A stretch of DNA of 64,000 nt from Azospira restricta. Its GTDB lineage: Bacteria; Pseudomonadota; Gammaproteobacteria; Burkholderiales; Rhodocyclaceae. Below, piece after piece: positions 51,114 to 60,407 of this stretch (positions are counted from its first letter, which is position 1; each line of letters opens with the position of its first letter). The DNA lies in assembly GCF_016858125.1 (NCBI RefSeq), contig NZ_CP064781.1, forward strand, positions 1,240,001-1,304,000, in the 5' to 3' direction. The notes below the pieces were generated by a model. It was not told the DNA's origin, did no database searches, and saw only the letters and a list, made by a program, of their open reading frames with translations. Made by a program: the position numbers and the translations under genes.

Positions 51114-52994
51114 ATGAGCAACCAGTTCGGCCTGCTGCGGACGGAGCGCTTCCGACCGTTCTTCTTCACGCAGTTCCTCGGCGCCTTCAACGACAACCTG
51201 TTCAAGAACGCGCTGGTCGTGCTGCTCACCTTCCAGTCGGCGCAGTGGACGACGCTGCGGCCGGAGATCCTGGCCAACCTCGCCGCCGGCATCTTCATCC
51301 TGCCCTTCTTCCTGTTCTCGGCGACCGCCGGCCAGCTCGCCGACAAGTACGACAAGTCGCGCCTGGCGCGGCTGGTGAAGGTGCTGGAGATGGGCATCAT
51401 GGCCGTCGCCGCCGCCGGCTTCGCGCTGCACAGCCTGGCGCTGCTGCTCGCCGCGCTGTTCCTGCTCGGCCTGCACTCGACGCTGTTCGGGCCGGTGAAG
51501 TACGCGATCCTGCCGCAGCACCTGCAGGAGACCGAGCTGGTCGGCGGCAACGCGCTGGTCGAGGCCGGCACCTTCGTCGCCATCCTCGTCGGCACGCTGG
51601 CCGGCGGCCTGCTCGCCGGCGCCGGGCTCGATCCGGTGTGGATCGCCGGCGCCGGCTTCCTCGTCGCCGCGCTCGGCTATGCCGTCAGCCGCGGCATTCC
51701 GGTGGCGCCGGCGCCGGTGCCGGAACTCCGCGTCAATCCGAATCCGTTCACCGAGACCTGGCGCAACATCGGCTTCGCCCGCGAGAACCGCACGGTGTTC
51801 CTGTCGATCCTCGGCATCTCCTGGTTCTGGCTGTACGGCGCGCTGTTCCTCGCGCAGTTCCCGGCCTTCGCGAAGAACGTGCTCGGCGGCGACGAGGCGG
51901 CAGTGACGCTCTTGCTCGCCACCTTCACCGTCGGCATCGGCATCGGCTCGCTGCTCTGCGAGCGCCTGTCGGCGAAGCACGTCGAGCTCGGCCTGGTGCC
52001 CTTCGGCTCGATCGGGCTGACGCTGTTCGGGCTCGACCTCGGGCTGGCGTCGATGTCCTTCGTGCCGGCGCCGATGCCGCTGCCGGTCGGCGCGCTGCTC
52101 GCGCAGCCGGCGCTGTGGCGCATCCTCGCCGACCTGGTGCTGATCGGCATCTTCGGCGGCCTCTTCATCGTGCCGCTGTACGCGCTGGTGCAGCTCAGGA
52201 GCGCGCCGCAGCAGCGCGCCCGCATCATCGCCGCCAACAACATCCTCAACGCGCTGTTCATGGTCGTCGGCGCGCTCGGCGCCGCCGCGCTGCTCGGCGC
52301 CGGGCTGTCGATCCCGGCGCTGTTCGCCGTCGCCGCGCTCTGCAACGCCGCGGTCGCGCTCTACATCTACGGACTGGTGCCGGAGTTCCTGCTGCGCTTC
52401 CTCGCCTGGCTGCTGATCCACACCGTCTACCGCGTCGAGAAGCGCGGCGTCGAGCACATCCCGCACGAGGGCGCGGCGCTGGTCGTCTGCAACCACGTCA
52501 GCTTCGTCGACCCGGTGATCCTGATGGCGGTGTCGCCGCGGCCGATCCGCTTCGTCATGGACCACCGCATCTTCCGGACGCCGATCATCTCCTTCATCTT
52601 CCGCCACAGCCGGGCGATCCCGATCGCGCCGGCGAAGGAGGATCCGGCGATGATGGAGCGCGCCTTCGCGGAAGTGGCGAAGGCGCTCGACGCCGGCGAG
52701 CTGGTCGGCATCTTCCCCGAGGGGCGGATCACCGACAACGGCGAGCTCTACCCCTTCCGCCCCGGCGTCACGCGCATCCTCGACAAGAACCCGGTGCCGG
52801 TGATCCCGCTTGCGCTGCAGGGGCTGTGGGGCAGCTTCTTCTCCCGGAAGGACGGGCCGGCGATGACCAGGCCGTTCCGCCGCGGCCTGCTGTCGACGAT
52901 CGCCGTCGTCGGCGCGCCGCCGGTGGCGGCGGCCGAGGCGACGCCGGAGCGGCTGCAGGCGATCGTGCAGGACCTGCGCGGCGACTGGAAATAG
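51114..52994 (+). CDS. MFS transporter fused to a PlsC-type acyltransferase (LplT-Aas-like)
   Basis: 626 residues. The N-terminal part (about 10-410) is a 12-segment MFS transporter with FFFTQFLGAFNDNLFKNAL, as in LplT lysophospholipid flippases. The C-terminal part (about 425-620) is a glycerolipid acyltransferase with the catalytic NHVSFVD box and the GIFPEGRITDNG box. In E. coli LplT and the acyltransferase/synthetase Aas are separate and Aas has an acyl-ACP synthetase domain, which is absent here. It probably flips and re-acylates lysophospholipids in the inner membrane. I chose MSNQFGLLRTERF as the start; an upstream extension is not conserved. Confidence 0.88.
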   Translation: MSNQFGLLRTERFRPFFFTQFLGAFNDNLFKNALVVLLTFQSAQWTTLRPEILANLAAGIFILPFFLFSATAGQLADKYDKSRLARLVKVLEMGIMAVAAAGFALHSLALLLAALFLLGLHSTLFGPVKYAILPQHLQETELVGGNALVEAGTFVAILVGTLAGGLLAGAGLDPVWIAGAGFLVAALGYAVSRGIPVAPAPVPELRVNPNPFTETWRNIGFARENRTVFLSILGISWFWLYGALFLAQFPAFAKNVLGGDEAAVTLLLATFTVGIGIGSLLCERLSAKHVELGLVPFGSIGLTLFGLDLGLASMSFVPAPMPLPVGALLAQPALWRILADLVLIGIFGGLFIVPLYALVQLRSAPQQRARIIAANNILNALFMVVGALGAAALLGAGLSIPALFAVAALCNAAVALYIYGLVPEFLLRFLAWLLIHTVYRVEKRGVEHIPHEGAALVVCNHVSFVDPVILMAVSPRPIRFVMDHRIFRTPIISFIFRHSRAIPIAPAKEDPAMMERAFAEVAKALDAGELVGIFPEGRITDNGELYPFRPGVTRILDKNPVPVIPLALQGLWGSFFSRKDGPAMTRPFRRGLLSTIAVVGAPPVAAAEATPERLQAIVQDLRGDWK

Positions 52995-53030
52995 GGTTTC
53001 GGCCGGGCAGCAGGTAAACTGCCGGCCATC

Positions 53031-54752
53031 ATGCATTCCTCGCTGCTTTCGCTGCTGCTGCTGCTGTCCGTCGCCGTCGTCGCCGTCTTCCTGACGCGGC
53101 GCTTCCGCCTGCCGTCGATCCTCGCCTACCTGGCGATCGGCATCGCCCTCGGCCCGCACGGCGCGCGCGTGCTCGCCGAGGATGCGTCGGTCAGCACCTT
53201 CGCCGAGTTCGGCGTGGTCTTCCTGATGTTCTCGATCGGCCTCGAATTCAGCCTGCAGCGCCTGAAGGCGATGCGCTCGCTGGTGTTCGGCTTCGGCAGC
53301 ACGCAGATGCTGCTGACCGCCGCCTGCACCGCGCTGGTGACCTGGTTCGGCTACGGGCAGGGCTGGCGCAGCGGCCTCGCCGTCGGCCTCGCGGTCGGCA
53401 TGTCGTCGACCGCGATCGTCGCCAAGATGCTGTCGGAGCGCCTCGACCTGCATTCCCGGTCCGGCCGGCAGACGATGAGCGTGCTGCTGTTCCAGGACCT
53501 CGCCGTCGTGCCCTGCCTGATCCTGCTGCCGGCGCTCGCCGACCCGGCCGGCAATCTCGCCGTCTCGCTCGGCATCGCCACGCTGCAGGCCGCGCTGGTG
53601 CTCGGCGTGCTGATCTGGGCCGGGCAGCGGGTGATGCGCCGCGTCTACGACGTCGCCACCCGTTACCGCTCGGACGAGCTGTTCATGCTGGTCACGCTAT
53701 GGGTGGTCGTCGCGCTGGCCTACACCACCGGCGCCACCGGGCTGTCGCTGGCGCTCGGCGCCTTCGTCGGCGGCATGCTGATCTCGGAGACGATCTACCG
53801 GCATCAGGTCGAGGCCGACATCCGGCCGTTCCGCGACATCCTGCTCGGCCTCTTCTTCGTCACCGTCGGCATGCTGCTCGACCTCGGCTTCGTCATCGGC
53901 AGCTTCGACCGCCTGCTGCTGGCGGTGCTGCTGCTGGTCGCCGGCAAGGGGCTGATCGTGCTGTGCGTCGCGCTGGCCTCGAAGAACCCGCTCGACGTCG
54001 CGCTGCGCACCGCGGCGCAGCTGGCGCAGGCCGGCGAGTTCGGCCTGGTGCTGATCGACCAGGCCTTCAACCTCAAGCTGATCGGCCCCGACGTTTTCCA
54101 GGTGACGCTGTCGGCGATGCTGATCTCGATGTTCCTCGCCCCCTTCCTGATCGAGCGCGTCGCCGCGCTGACCGGCCAGATGGCGCGGGGCGACTGGGCG
54201 CACAAGGCGAAGGTGATCCATGACATCGCCGTCGGCGGCTTCGGCCTCGCGCAGCACGTGATTCTCTGCGGCTACGGCCGCACCGGCCAGCAGATCGGCG
54301 AATTCCTCGACGGCGAGAAGATTCCCTTCCTCGCCCTCGAAGTCAATCCGCAGCAGACGCGGCGCAGCGCGCCGCCGTCCGGCCGCGTCGTCTTCGGCAA
54401 CCCGGACCGGCCCGAGGTGCTCAAGGCCGCCGGCCTCGAGCGCGCGCGCGCGGTGGTGATCGCCTTCCTCGACGTGCATGCGGCGGAACGCGTGTTGCAC
54501 CTGGTGCGCCAGGTGCGCCCGGACATCCCGGTGATCATCCGCGCCCCCGACGATACCGCAGTCGCGCGGCTGAAGCGCGCCGGCGCCAGCGAGGTCATCC
54601 CGGAAGTGCTCGAAGGCAGCCTGATGGTCGCCGCCGAGACGCTGGTCACGCTCGGCGTGCCGGTCGAGCGCGCGATCGGCCAGGTGCGCGCGGTGCGCGC
54701 CGAGCGCTACCGCTCGCTGCGCGATTTCTACCGCGACGGCGGCGGCCAGTAA
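53031..54752 (+). CDS. Kef-type potassium/proton antiporter with RCK domain
   Basis: 573 residues. An N-terminal CPA2 antiporter domain of about twelve segments (1-390) contains MFSIGLEFSLQRLKAM, MSSTAIVAKMLSERLDLHS and VLLFQDLAVVP. A C-terminal TrkA-N/RCK nucleotide-binding domain follows (about 405-525), with VILCGYGRTGQQIGEFL. It resembles KefB/KefC and YbaL; no KefF-type partner is adjacent. Ion and effector specificity cannot be read from sequence. Confidence 0.88.
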   Translation: MHSSLLSLLLLLSVAVVAVFLTRRFRLPSILAYLAIGIALGPHGARVLAEDASVSTFAEFGVVFLMFSIGLEFSLQRLKAMRSLVFGFGSTQMLLTAACTALVTWFGYGQGWRSGLAVGLAVGMSSTAIVAKMLSERLDLHSRSGRQTMSVLLFQDLAVVPCLILLPALADPAGNLAVSLGIATLQAALVLGVLIWAGQRVMRRVYDVATRYRSDELFMLVTLWVVVALAYTTGATGLSLALGAFVGGMLISETIYRHQVEADIRPFRDILLGLFFVTVGMLLDLGFVIGSFDRLLLAVLLLVAGKGLIVLCVALASKNPLDVALRTAAQLAQAGEFGLVLIDQAFNLKLIGPDVFQVTLSAMLISMFLAPFLIERVAALTGQMARGDWAHKAKVIHDIAVGGFGLAQHVILCGYGRTGQQIGEFLDGEKIPFLALEVNPQQTRRSAPPSGRVVFGNPDRPEVLKAAGLERARAVVIAFLDVHAAERVLHLVRQVRPDIPVIIRAPDDTAVARLKRAGASEVIPEVLEGSLMVAAETLVTLGVPVERAIGQVRAVRAERYRSLRDFYRDGGGQ

Positions 54753-54800
54753 GCCGCGCCGACTGCCGGCCGGCCGGCGGATAGCCTAGAATTCAGCCCC

Positions 54801-55685
54801 ATGGAACGCAGACTCGACCGGATCAGGGAACGCCTCGACCTTTACGAAAAGCTGATGCGGCTGGACAAGCCGATCGGCATCCTGCTGCTGCTGTGGCCGA
54901 CGCTGTGGGGGCTGTGGCTGTCGGCCGCCGGCCAGCCGCATTGGCTGGTGGCGTGGATCTTCATCCTCGGCACGGTGCTGATGCGCTCGGCCGGCTGCGT
55001 CATCAACGATTTCGCCGACCGCGACTTCGACCCGCAGGTCGCGCGCACGAAGGAGCGGCCGCTGGCCGCGCGCCGGGTGTCGACGAAAGAGGCGCTGATC
55101 CTCTTCGCGGCGCTGGTGCTGTGCGCCTTCGTCCTCATCCTGCCGCTGCGCAACTGGCTGGTGCTCGGGCTGTCGGTGCCGGCGCTGTTCCTCGCCGCGT
55201 CCTACCCCTTCACCAAGCGTTTCCTGGCGATCCCGCAGGCCTACCTCGGCGTCGCCTTCGGCTTCGGCATCCCGATGGCCTATGCCGCGAACACCGGCGA
55301 GGTGCCGCCGGTGGCCTGGCTGCTGCTGCTCGCCAACGTCTTCTGGGCGGTCGCCTACGACACCGAGTACGCGATGGTCGACCGCGAGGACGACCTGAAG
55401 ATCGGCATCAAGACCTCGGCGATCACCTTCGGCCGCTACGACGTGGCGGCGGTGATGGCCTGCTACGCGGCGACGCTGGCGCTGCTCGCCGTCATCGGCT
55501 ACGGCCTGCTGCGCGGCCCCGCCTATTATGCCGGACTGGCGGTCGCCGCCGGCATCGCCGGCTACCACTACACGCTGATCCGCACGCGCGAGCCGGCCCG
55601 ATGCTTCAAGGCCTTCCTGCACAACAACTGGTTCGGGCTGGCGGTGTTCGCCGGGCTGGTCGCCGATTTCCTGATCGCACGCTGA
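54801..55685 (+). CDS. ubiA: 4-hydroxybenzoate octaprenyltransferase
   Basis: 294-residue membrane prenyltransferase that attaches the polyprenyl tail to 4-hydroxybenzoate in ubiquinone synthesis. The two Asp-rich motifs that bind magnesium diphosphate are present: NDFADRDFD (69-77) and, later, [12 protein letters not shown]. The ubiD gene for the next pathway step is 1.6 kb downstream, beyond an opposite-strand kinase gene. Confidence 0.95.
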   Translation: MERRLDRIRERLDLYEKLMRLDKPIGILLLLWPTLWGLWLSAAGQPHWLVAWIFILGTVLMRSAGCVINDFADRDFDPQVARTKERPLAARRVSTKEALILFAALVLCAFVLILPLRNWLVLGLSVPALFLAASYPFTKRFLAIPQAYLGVAFGFGIPMAYAANTGEVPPVAWLLLLANVFWAVAYDTEYAMVDREDDLKIGIKTSAITFGRYDVAAVMACYAATLALLAVIGYGLLRGPAYYAGLAVAAGIAGYHYTLIRTREPARCFKAFLHNNWFGLAVFAGLVADFLIAR

Positions 55686-55704
55686 GGGCTGCCGGGCGCT
55701 GCCG

Positions 55705-57204
55705 CTAGCCGCTCCCGTCGGCGGCTGCCCGTGGCAGCGTCACGCGGAAGCGGGCGCCGGCGCCGGGCGCGCTGTCGACGTCGATGCGGCCGCCGTGCTC
55801 GGCGACGATGCCGAAGCAGGTGGCGAGCCCCATCCCCCTGCCGCTGCCGACCGGCCGCGTCGTGAAGAAGGGCTCGAACAGCCGCGGCAGATGCTCGGCG
55901 GCGATGCCGCAGCCGTCGTCGGCGACCTCCGCCCACAGCGTGCACCCGTCGCCGCCGGTGCTCAGCGTGATGCGGCCGGGACCGTCGCCGATCGCCTGCA
56001 GCGCGTTGCTCAGCAGCGCCAGGAAGACCTGGTTGAGCTGCTGCGGCCGGCAGCGCAGCGGCGGCAGGGCAACGTAGTGGCGCTGCAGCTCGACGCCGGC
56101 CGGCAGCCGGTGCGCGATGAGCTTGGCGGCGCTGTCGAGGCAGCGGCTGAGATCGTCGTCGCACCAGTCGGCGGCGCCCTCGCGCGCGAATTCGCGCAGT
56201 TCGCCGACGATCTGCCGCACGCGGTCGAGGCCGTCCCGGCATTCGCCGAGCAGCAGCAGCGCGTCGTCGCGCAGGAAGTCGAGGTCGGCGGCGCGCAGCA
56301 GCGCCGCCGCCCGCGCGCGCCAGGCGGCGTCGGCGTCGCCGGCCGGCGGCGCGGCAAGGTGGTCGGCGATTCCCAGCAGCGTCGCCAGGTAGCGTTCGAG
56401 CGTTCCCAGGTTGGAGCGGACGAAACCGAGCGGGTTGTTGATCTCGTGCGCGATGCCGGCGGCGAGCTGGCCGAGCGCCGCCTGCCGCTGCGACTGCTGC
56501 AGCTCGCCTTCGAGCGCCTTGGTCGCGGTGATGTCGGAAGCGATCCCGAAGTAGCCGAGGAAGCGGCCGTCCGCGTCGAAGCGCGGCCGGCCGCTGACGC
56601 GGAACCACACCAGGCGGCCGTCGGGCCGCCGGCTGGCGTACTCGAAGTTGCGGAAGGGCCGGTGCGCCTCGGTCTCGCGCCGGTGCGCCGCCCAGTCGAC
56701 GTTGCCGATCTGCTCGCGGCCGAGGCCTTGCCAGCGCGTCTTGCCGAGCGCGCTGGCGGTCGGCACGCCGGTGATCTGCTCGAACTCGCGCGAGAAGTAG
56801 GTGAAGCGCAGTTCGGCGTCCTGCTCCCAGTACCAGTCCGACGAAATCTCGGCGTAGTCGCGGTAGCGCTGCGCGCTTGCGGCGAGTGCCTGCTGGCGGT
56901 CGCCCTCGACCAGCAGTCCGGCGTAGCCGTCGGCGCCGGTGTTCGCGCGCAGGCTGAACCAGCGCCACGGGTCGCCCGGCCGTGCCAGGCGGACGTGCAC
57001 CTCGTCGCCGTCTGCCGGCGGTGCCCGGAAGTGCGCCGCGTCGTCGGGGTGGATCGCCGCCGCCAGCGCGTCGCCGTCGCCGGGGGCGACGCCGAGGTGG
57101 GCGAGCAGGCCGCCGCTCGGCGCCTGCAGGCGCCAGCCGTCGGGCGTCCGGCAGGCGCGGAAGGCGATCAGCGGCAGCAGCTGCAGGTCGGCGACGGGGT
57201 CCAT
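55705..57204 (-). CDS. soluble PAS-domain sensor histidine kinase
   Basis: 499 residues without a signal peptide or membrane segment. Two PAS-like regions precede the catalytic core; the better one is at about 115-245, with DWYWEQDAELRFTYFSREFE and GYFGIASDITATKALEGEL. The phosphorylation site lies in LAAGIAHEINNPLGFV. The HATPase (about 380-495) has the N-box ALLSNALQAIG, a VADDGCGIA G1 box and a GRGMGLATCFGIV G2 box. Subfamily resembles NtrY/DctB-type HATPases. No response regulator is next to it. It lies between ubiA and ubiD on the opposite strand. Confidence 0.87.
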   Translation of the reverse strand: MDPVADLQLLPLIAFRACRTPDGWRLQAPSGGLLAHLGVAPGDGDALAAAIHPDDAAHFRAPPADGDEVHVRLARPGDPWRWFSLRANTGADGYAGLLVEGDRQQALAASAQRYRDYAEISSDWYWEQDAELRFTYFSREFEQITGVPTASALGKTRWQGLGREQIGNVDWAAHRRETEAHRPFRNFEYASRRPDGRLVWFRVSGRPRFDADGRFLGYFGIASDITATKALEGELQQSQRQAALGQLAAGIAHEINNPLGFVRSNLGTLERYLATLLGIADHLAAPPAGDADAAWRARAAALLRAADLDFLRDDALLLLGECRDGLDRVRQIVGELREFAREGAADWCDDDLSRCLDSAAKLIAHRLPAGVELQRHYVALPPLRCRPQQLNQVFLALLSNALQAIGDGPGRITLSTGGDGCTLWAEVADDGCGIAAEHLPRLFEPFFTTRPVGSGRGMGLATCFGIVAEHGGRIDVDSAPGAGARFRVTLPRAAADGSG

Positions 57205-57230
57205 CGGCGCTCCTCGGAAGGCGAATGACT

Positions 57231-57260
57231 ACTATATTTCGCCGCCCGCGGATTGGACAA
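57231..57260 (-). promoter_or_regulatory. possible promoter of the soluble kinase gene
   Basis: On the - strand, TTGTCC (57260-57255) and TATAGT (57236-57231) are separated by 18 bp, about 30 bp before the kinase start codon. Confidence 0.4.
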
Positions 57261-57333
57261 CCGGCGGCTCGTGTCGTCGCCGACAATCCAACAATCCGCG
57301 ATAATGCGGGCTTCCCACCGCCCGAAGACTCCC

Positions 57334-58872
57334 ATGCGTTACCACGACCTGCGCGACTTCATCGATCAACTGGAAAAGCTCGGCGAGCTGAAGCGCGTCG
57401 CCGTCGAGGTCGATCCGAAGCTGGAGATGACCGAGATCTGCGACCGCGTGCTGCGCCAGGGCGGCCCGGCGATCCTGTTCGAGAAGCCGAAGGGGCACGC
57501 GATGCCGGTCCTCGGCAACCTCTTCGGCACGCCGCGCCGCGTCGCGCTGGGCATGGGCCAGGACAGCCTGGCAGCGCTGCGCGAGGTGGGCCGCACGCTC
57601 GCCTACCTGAAGGAGCCGGAACCGCCGAAGGGCCTGAAGGACGCCTGGGACAAGCTGCCGCTGCTGAAGCAGGTGCTGTCGATGGCGCCCAAGCTGCGCT
57701 CGTCGGCGCCGTGCCAGGAAGTGGTGTGGGAAGGGACGGACGTCGATCTCTCGCGCCTGCCGATCCAGCACTGCTGGCCGGGCGACGTCGCGCCGCTGGT
57801 GACCTGGGGGCTGACCATCACGCGCGGCCCGAACAAGCCGCGGCAGAACCTCGGCATCTACCGCCAGCAGCTGCTCGGCCCGAACAAGCTGATCATGCGC
57901 TGGCTGGCGCACCGCGGCGGCGCCCTCGACTTCCGCGACCACTGCCAGAAATTTCCCGGCCGGCCGTACCCGGTGGCGGTGGCGCTCGGCGCCGACCCGG
58001 CGACCATCCTCGGTGCCGTGACGCCGGTGCCGGACACGCTGTCCGAGTACCAGTTCGCCGGCCTCTTGCGCGGCTCGCGCACCGAGCTCGTGAAGTGCAT
58101 CGGCAACGACCTGCAGGTGCCGGCCTCGGCCGAGATCGTCCTCGAAGGCGCCATCCTTCCCGGCGAGACGGCGCTCGAAGGGCCCAGCGCGCTAGCGCGC
58201 TCCACACTCGCGGCGTCGCCGAAGGCACTCGATGGCTGGGAAACAGCCATCGAAGGGCCATTCGGCGACCACACCGGCTACTACAACGAGCAGGCCGAGT
58301 TCCCGGTATTCACCGTCGAGCGCATCACGATGCGCCGCGATCCGATCTACCACAGCACCTACACCGGCAAGCCGCCGGACGAGCCGGCGATGCTCGGCGT
58401 CGCGCTGAACGAGGTGTTCGTGCCGATCCTGCAGAAGCAGTTCCCGGAGATCGTCGACTTCTACCTGCCGCCGGAAGGCTGTTCGTACCGGCTGGCCGTC
58501 GTGTCGATCAAGAAGCAGTATCCCGGCCACGCCAAGCGCGTGATGTTCGGCATCTGGAGCTTCCTGCGCCAGTTCATGTACACCAAGTTCATCATCGTCG
58601 TGGACGACGACGTCGACGTGCGCGACTGGAAGGAAGTGATCTGGGCGATGACGACGCGCGTCGACGCCGCGCGCGACACGCTGATCGCCGAGAACACGCC
58701 GATCGACTACCTCGACTTCGCGTCGCCGGTGGCCGGGCTGGGCAGCAAGATGGGGATCGACGCGACCAACAAGTGGCCGGGCGAGACCGAGCGCGAATGG
58801 GGGCGGACGATCGTCATGGACGAGGCGGTCAAGCGCCGCGTCGACGCGATCTGGCAGGACCTCGGCCTGTGA
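57334..58872 (+). CDS. ubiD: 4-hydroxy-3-polyprenylbenzoate decarboxylase (UbiD) with a 25-residue insertion
   Basis: 512 residues (497 in E. coli). It decarboxylates the UbiA product using prenylated FMN made by UbiX. The conserved C-terminal block [20 protein letters not shown] and [16 protein letters not shown] are intact. Just before the conserved GDHTGYYNE there is an extra segment starting [19 protein letters not shown], between two copies of ETA(L/I)EGP. From memory, E. coli reads GEMAPEGPYGDHTG with no insert. Start ATG 57334 ([20 protein letters not shown]) matches the family; an upstream in-frame ATG at 57253 does not. Confidence 0.94.
   Translation: MRYHDLRDFIDQLEKLGELKRVAVEVDPKLEMTEICDRVLRQGGPAILFEKPKGHAMPVLGNLFGTPRRVALGMGQDSLAALREVGRTLAYLKEPEPPKGLKDAWDKLPLLKQVLSMAPKLRSSAPCQEVVWEGTDVDLSRLPIQHCWPGDVAPLVTWGLTITRGPNKPRQNLGIYRQQLLGPNKLIMRWLAHRGGALDFRDHCQKFPGRPYPVAVALGADPATILGAVTPVPDTLSEYQFAGLLRGSRTELVKCIGNDLQVPASAEIVLEGAILPGETALEGPSALARSTLAASPKALDGWETAIEGPFGDHTGYYNEQAEFPVFTVERITMRRDPIYHSTYTGKPPDEPAMLGVALNEVFVPILQKQFPEIVDFYLPPEGCSYRLAVVSIKKQYPGHAKRVMFGIWSFLRQFMYTKFIIVVDDDVDVRDWKEVIWAMTTRVDAARDTLIAENTPIDYLDFASPVAGLGSKMGIDATNKWPGETEREWGRTIVMDEAVKRRVDAIWQDLGL
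58165..58259 (+). repeat. 75-bp in-frame insertion with direct repeats and palindromes inside ubiD
   Basis: A perfect 10-bp direct repeat TCGAAGGGCC occurs at 58175-58184 and 58250-58259, part of a 20-bp repeat with 16 matches (58165-58184 and 58240-58259). Between the copies lie a perfect 16-bp palindrome AGCGCGCTAGCGCGCT (58186-58201) and a 10-bp-stem hairpin (58229-58238 with 58244-58253). The unit is 75 bp, a multiple of three, and adds 25 residues without breaking the frame. It resembles a small palindromic element or a diverged tandem duplication. Confidence 0.6.
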
Positions 58873-59351
58873 CGCTCGCCGTCGTCCCGCTGGCGCTCGC
58901 CGACCCGGCGCACGCCGCCGCCTTCATCGACCTGCTCGACCACTACGCGCGCGATCCGATGGGCGGCGGCGACGGCCTCGGTGCCGAGGCGCGGGCGCAT
59001 CTGGTCGACCGCCTGCAGGCCGTGCCCGGTTTCCACGGCGCCCTCGCCTGCGACGGCGGGGAAGCGCTCGGACTGATCAACTGCTTCCTCGGCTTCTCGA
59101 CCTTCGCCGCGCGGCCGCTGCTCAACGTCCACGACCTCGTCGTCCGCGCCGATCGGCGCGGCCGGGGCATCGGCCAGGCGCTGCTGGCCTGGGCCGAGAC
59201 GCGCGCCCGCGAACTCGGCTGCTGCAAGCTGACGCTGGAGGTGCTGGCGAACAACGCGCGGGCGCTGGCCGCCTACCGGCGCGCCGGCTACGCGCCCTAC
59301 GTGCTCGACCCGGCCGCCGGGCAGGCGCTGTTGCTGCAGAAGGTTTTCTAG
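58869..59351 (+). CDS. GNAT-family N-acetyltransferase
   Basis: 160 residues, starting at GTG 58869, which overlaps the ubiD stop (GTGA). The acetyl-CoA binding motif A is [20 protein letters not shown], followed by [20 protein letters not shown] (motif B region). The overlap implies co-translation with ubiD. The substrate is unknown. Confidence 0.87.
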   Translation: MTLAVVPLALADPAHAAAFIDLLDHYARDPMGGGDGLGAEARAHLVDRLQAVPGFHGALACDGGEALGLINCFLGFSTFAARPLLNVHDLVVRADRRGRGIGQALLAWAETRARELGCCKLTLEVLANNARALAAYRRAGYAPYVLDPAAGQALLLQKVF

Positions 59352-59431
59352 GCGACTATTCCACCGGCGTGCCCGCGAACGACCCCGTGCGCGGCGGCCC
59401 TTCGTTTTCTTGCGACCGAGGCGAACGACCC

Positions 59432-59818
59432 ATGACTGACGATGTCCAGCTCGACGGCGCTCGCGCCTGGTGCCACGTGATCTACGCGCTGCACGCCTTC
59501 TCGGTGCTGACCGGGATTTTCGGCGCGGTCAGCGTGATCGGCGCCTTCCTGATCGGCTGGCCGTCGATCATCGCCGTCATCCTCAACTACGTGAAGCGCG
59601 GCGAGGTCGCCGGCACCTGGCTGGACAGCCACTTCCGCTGGCAGATCCGCACCTTCTGGTTCACCGCGCTGTGGGTGCTGGTCGCGATCGTCCTCGCCTT
59701 CACCGTGATCGGCCTGCTGCCGGCGCTGCTCGTCGCCGGCGCGGTCACCGTCTGGCTGATCTACCGCGTCGTCCGCGGCTGGCTGGCGCTCAACGCCGGC
59801 CGGCCGATCGACGCCTGA
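59432..59818 (+). CDS. small polytopic membrane protein, DUF4870-like
   Basis: 128 residues with about three membrane segments (roughly 22-45, 70-95, 98-118). The loop NYVKRGEVAGTWLDSHFRWQ is a conserved feature of a proteobacterial family of unknown function; the DUF4870 link is tentative. Start ATG 59432 is chosen because upstream in-frame residues are not hydrophobic or conserved. Co-directional with the downstream phosphoribosyltransferase gene. Confidence 0.7.
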   Translation: MTDDVQLDGARAWCHVIYALHAFSVLTGIFGAVSVIGAFLIGWPSIIAVILNYVKRGEVAGTWLDSHFRWQIRTFWFTALWVLVAIVLAFTVIGLLPALLVAGAVTVWLIYRVVRGWLALNAGRPIDA

Positions 59819-59828
59819 GGAGCCTGCA

Positions 59829-60389
59829 ATGGAAGCGAAACCGGCCGGCGAACGTTTCTGCCTCTACTCGAGCGCCGACCTCGACGGCGTGCTCGACCGC
59901 ATGGCCGCCGAGGCGGCGGCGCTGCTCGCCGGTGCCGAGCACCCGCTGCTGCTCGGCATCCTGCGCCGCGGCGCGCCGCTCGCCGAGATGCTGCAGCAGC
60001 GGCTGGCGACGCGCTTCGGCATGGACATCCCGCGCCACGCGCTGAAGCTGAAGCGCTACGGCGACGACCTGGCGCTGCTGCATCCCGACACCCAGCTCAC
60101 CGAGAGCGCCGAGTTCGCCGCGCTCGACGTCACGCGCGCCACCGTCCTCGTCGTCGACGACGTGCTCTACCAGGGGCACTCGCTGGCGCGCGTGCTCGGC
60201 TACCTGTCGCAGCGCCGCGTGCCGGTGATCCGCGCGGCGGTGCTCGCCGACCGCTGCTGCCCGCTGTTGCCGATCACCGCCGAGATCGTCGGCGTCCGCC
60301 TGCAGGTGGCGCCGGGCGACGTCGTCGAATGCAACGTGCCGCCGTACGAGGACGAGTTCAAGATCGAGGTGCTGCGGCCGCGGCGCTGA
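59829..60389 (+). CDS. type I phosphoribosyltransferase, PyrR/HPRT-like
   Basis: 186 residues. The PRPP-binding loop TVLVVDDVLYQGHSLARVL (about 102-120) and the upstream LGILRRGAPLAEML segment are typical of PyrR-type bifunctional proteins and purine phosphoribosyltransferases. It may be a uracil phosphoribosyltransferase or a regulator. No pyr genes are next to it. 10 bp after the small membrane protein gene. Confidence 0.8.
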   Translation: MEAKPAGERFCLYSSADLDGVLDRMAAEAAALLAGAEHPLLLGILRRGAPLAEMLQQRLATRFGMDIPRHALKLKRYGDDLALLHPDTQLTESAEFAALDVTRATVLVVDDVLYQGHSLARVLGYLSQRRVPVIRAAVLADRCCPLLPITAEIVGVRLQVAPGDVVECNVPPYEDEFKIEVLRPRR

Positions 60390-60407
60390 ACGGCGCGCGG
60401 CCGTCGC

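Noticed and set aside
53001-53027. GC-rich inverted repeat before the Kef-type antiporter gene taken as a terminator
   Set aside because: The stem has a bulge, there is no T tract, and it runs to within 4 bp of the next start codon.
57300-57305. GATAAT as a -10 box for ubiD
   Set aside because: No -35-like hexamer lies 15-19 bp upstream. A promoter probably exists in this divergent gap but cannot be placed.
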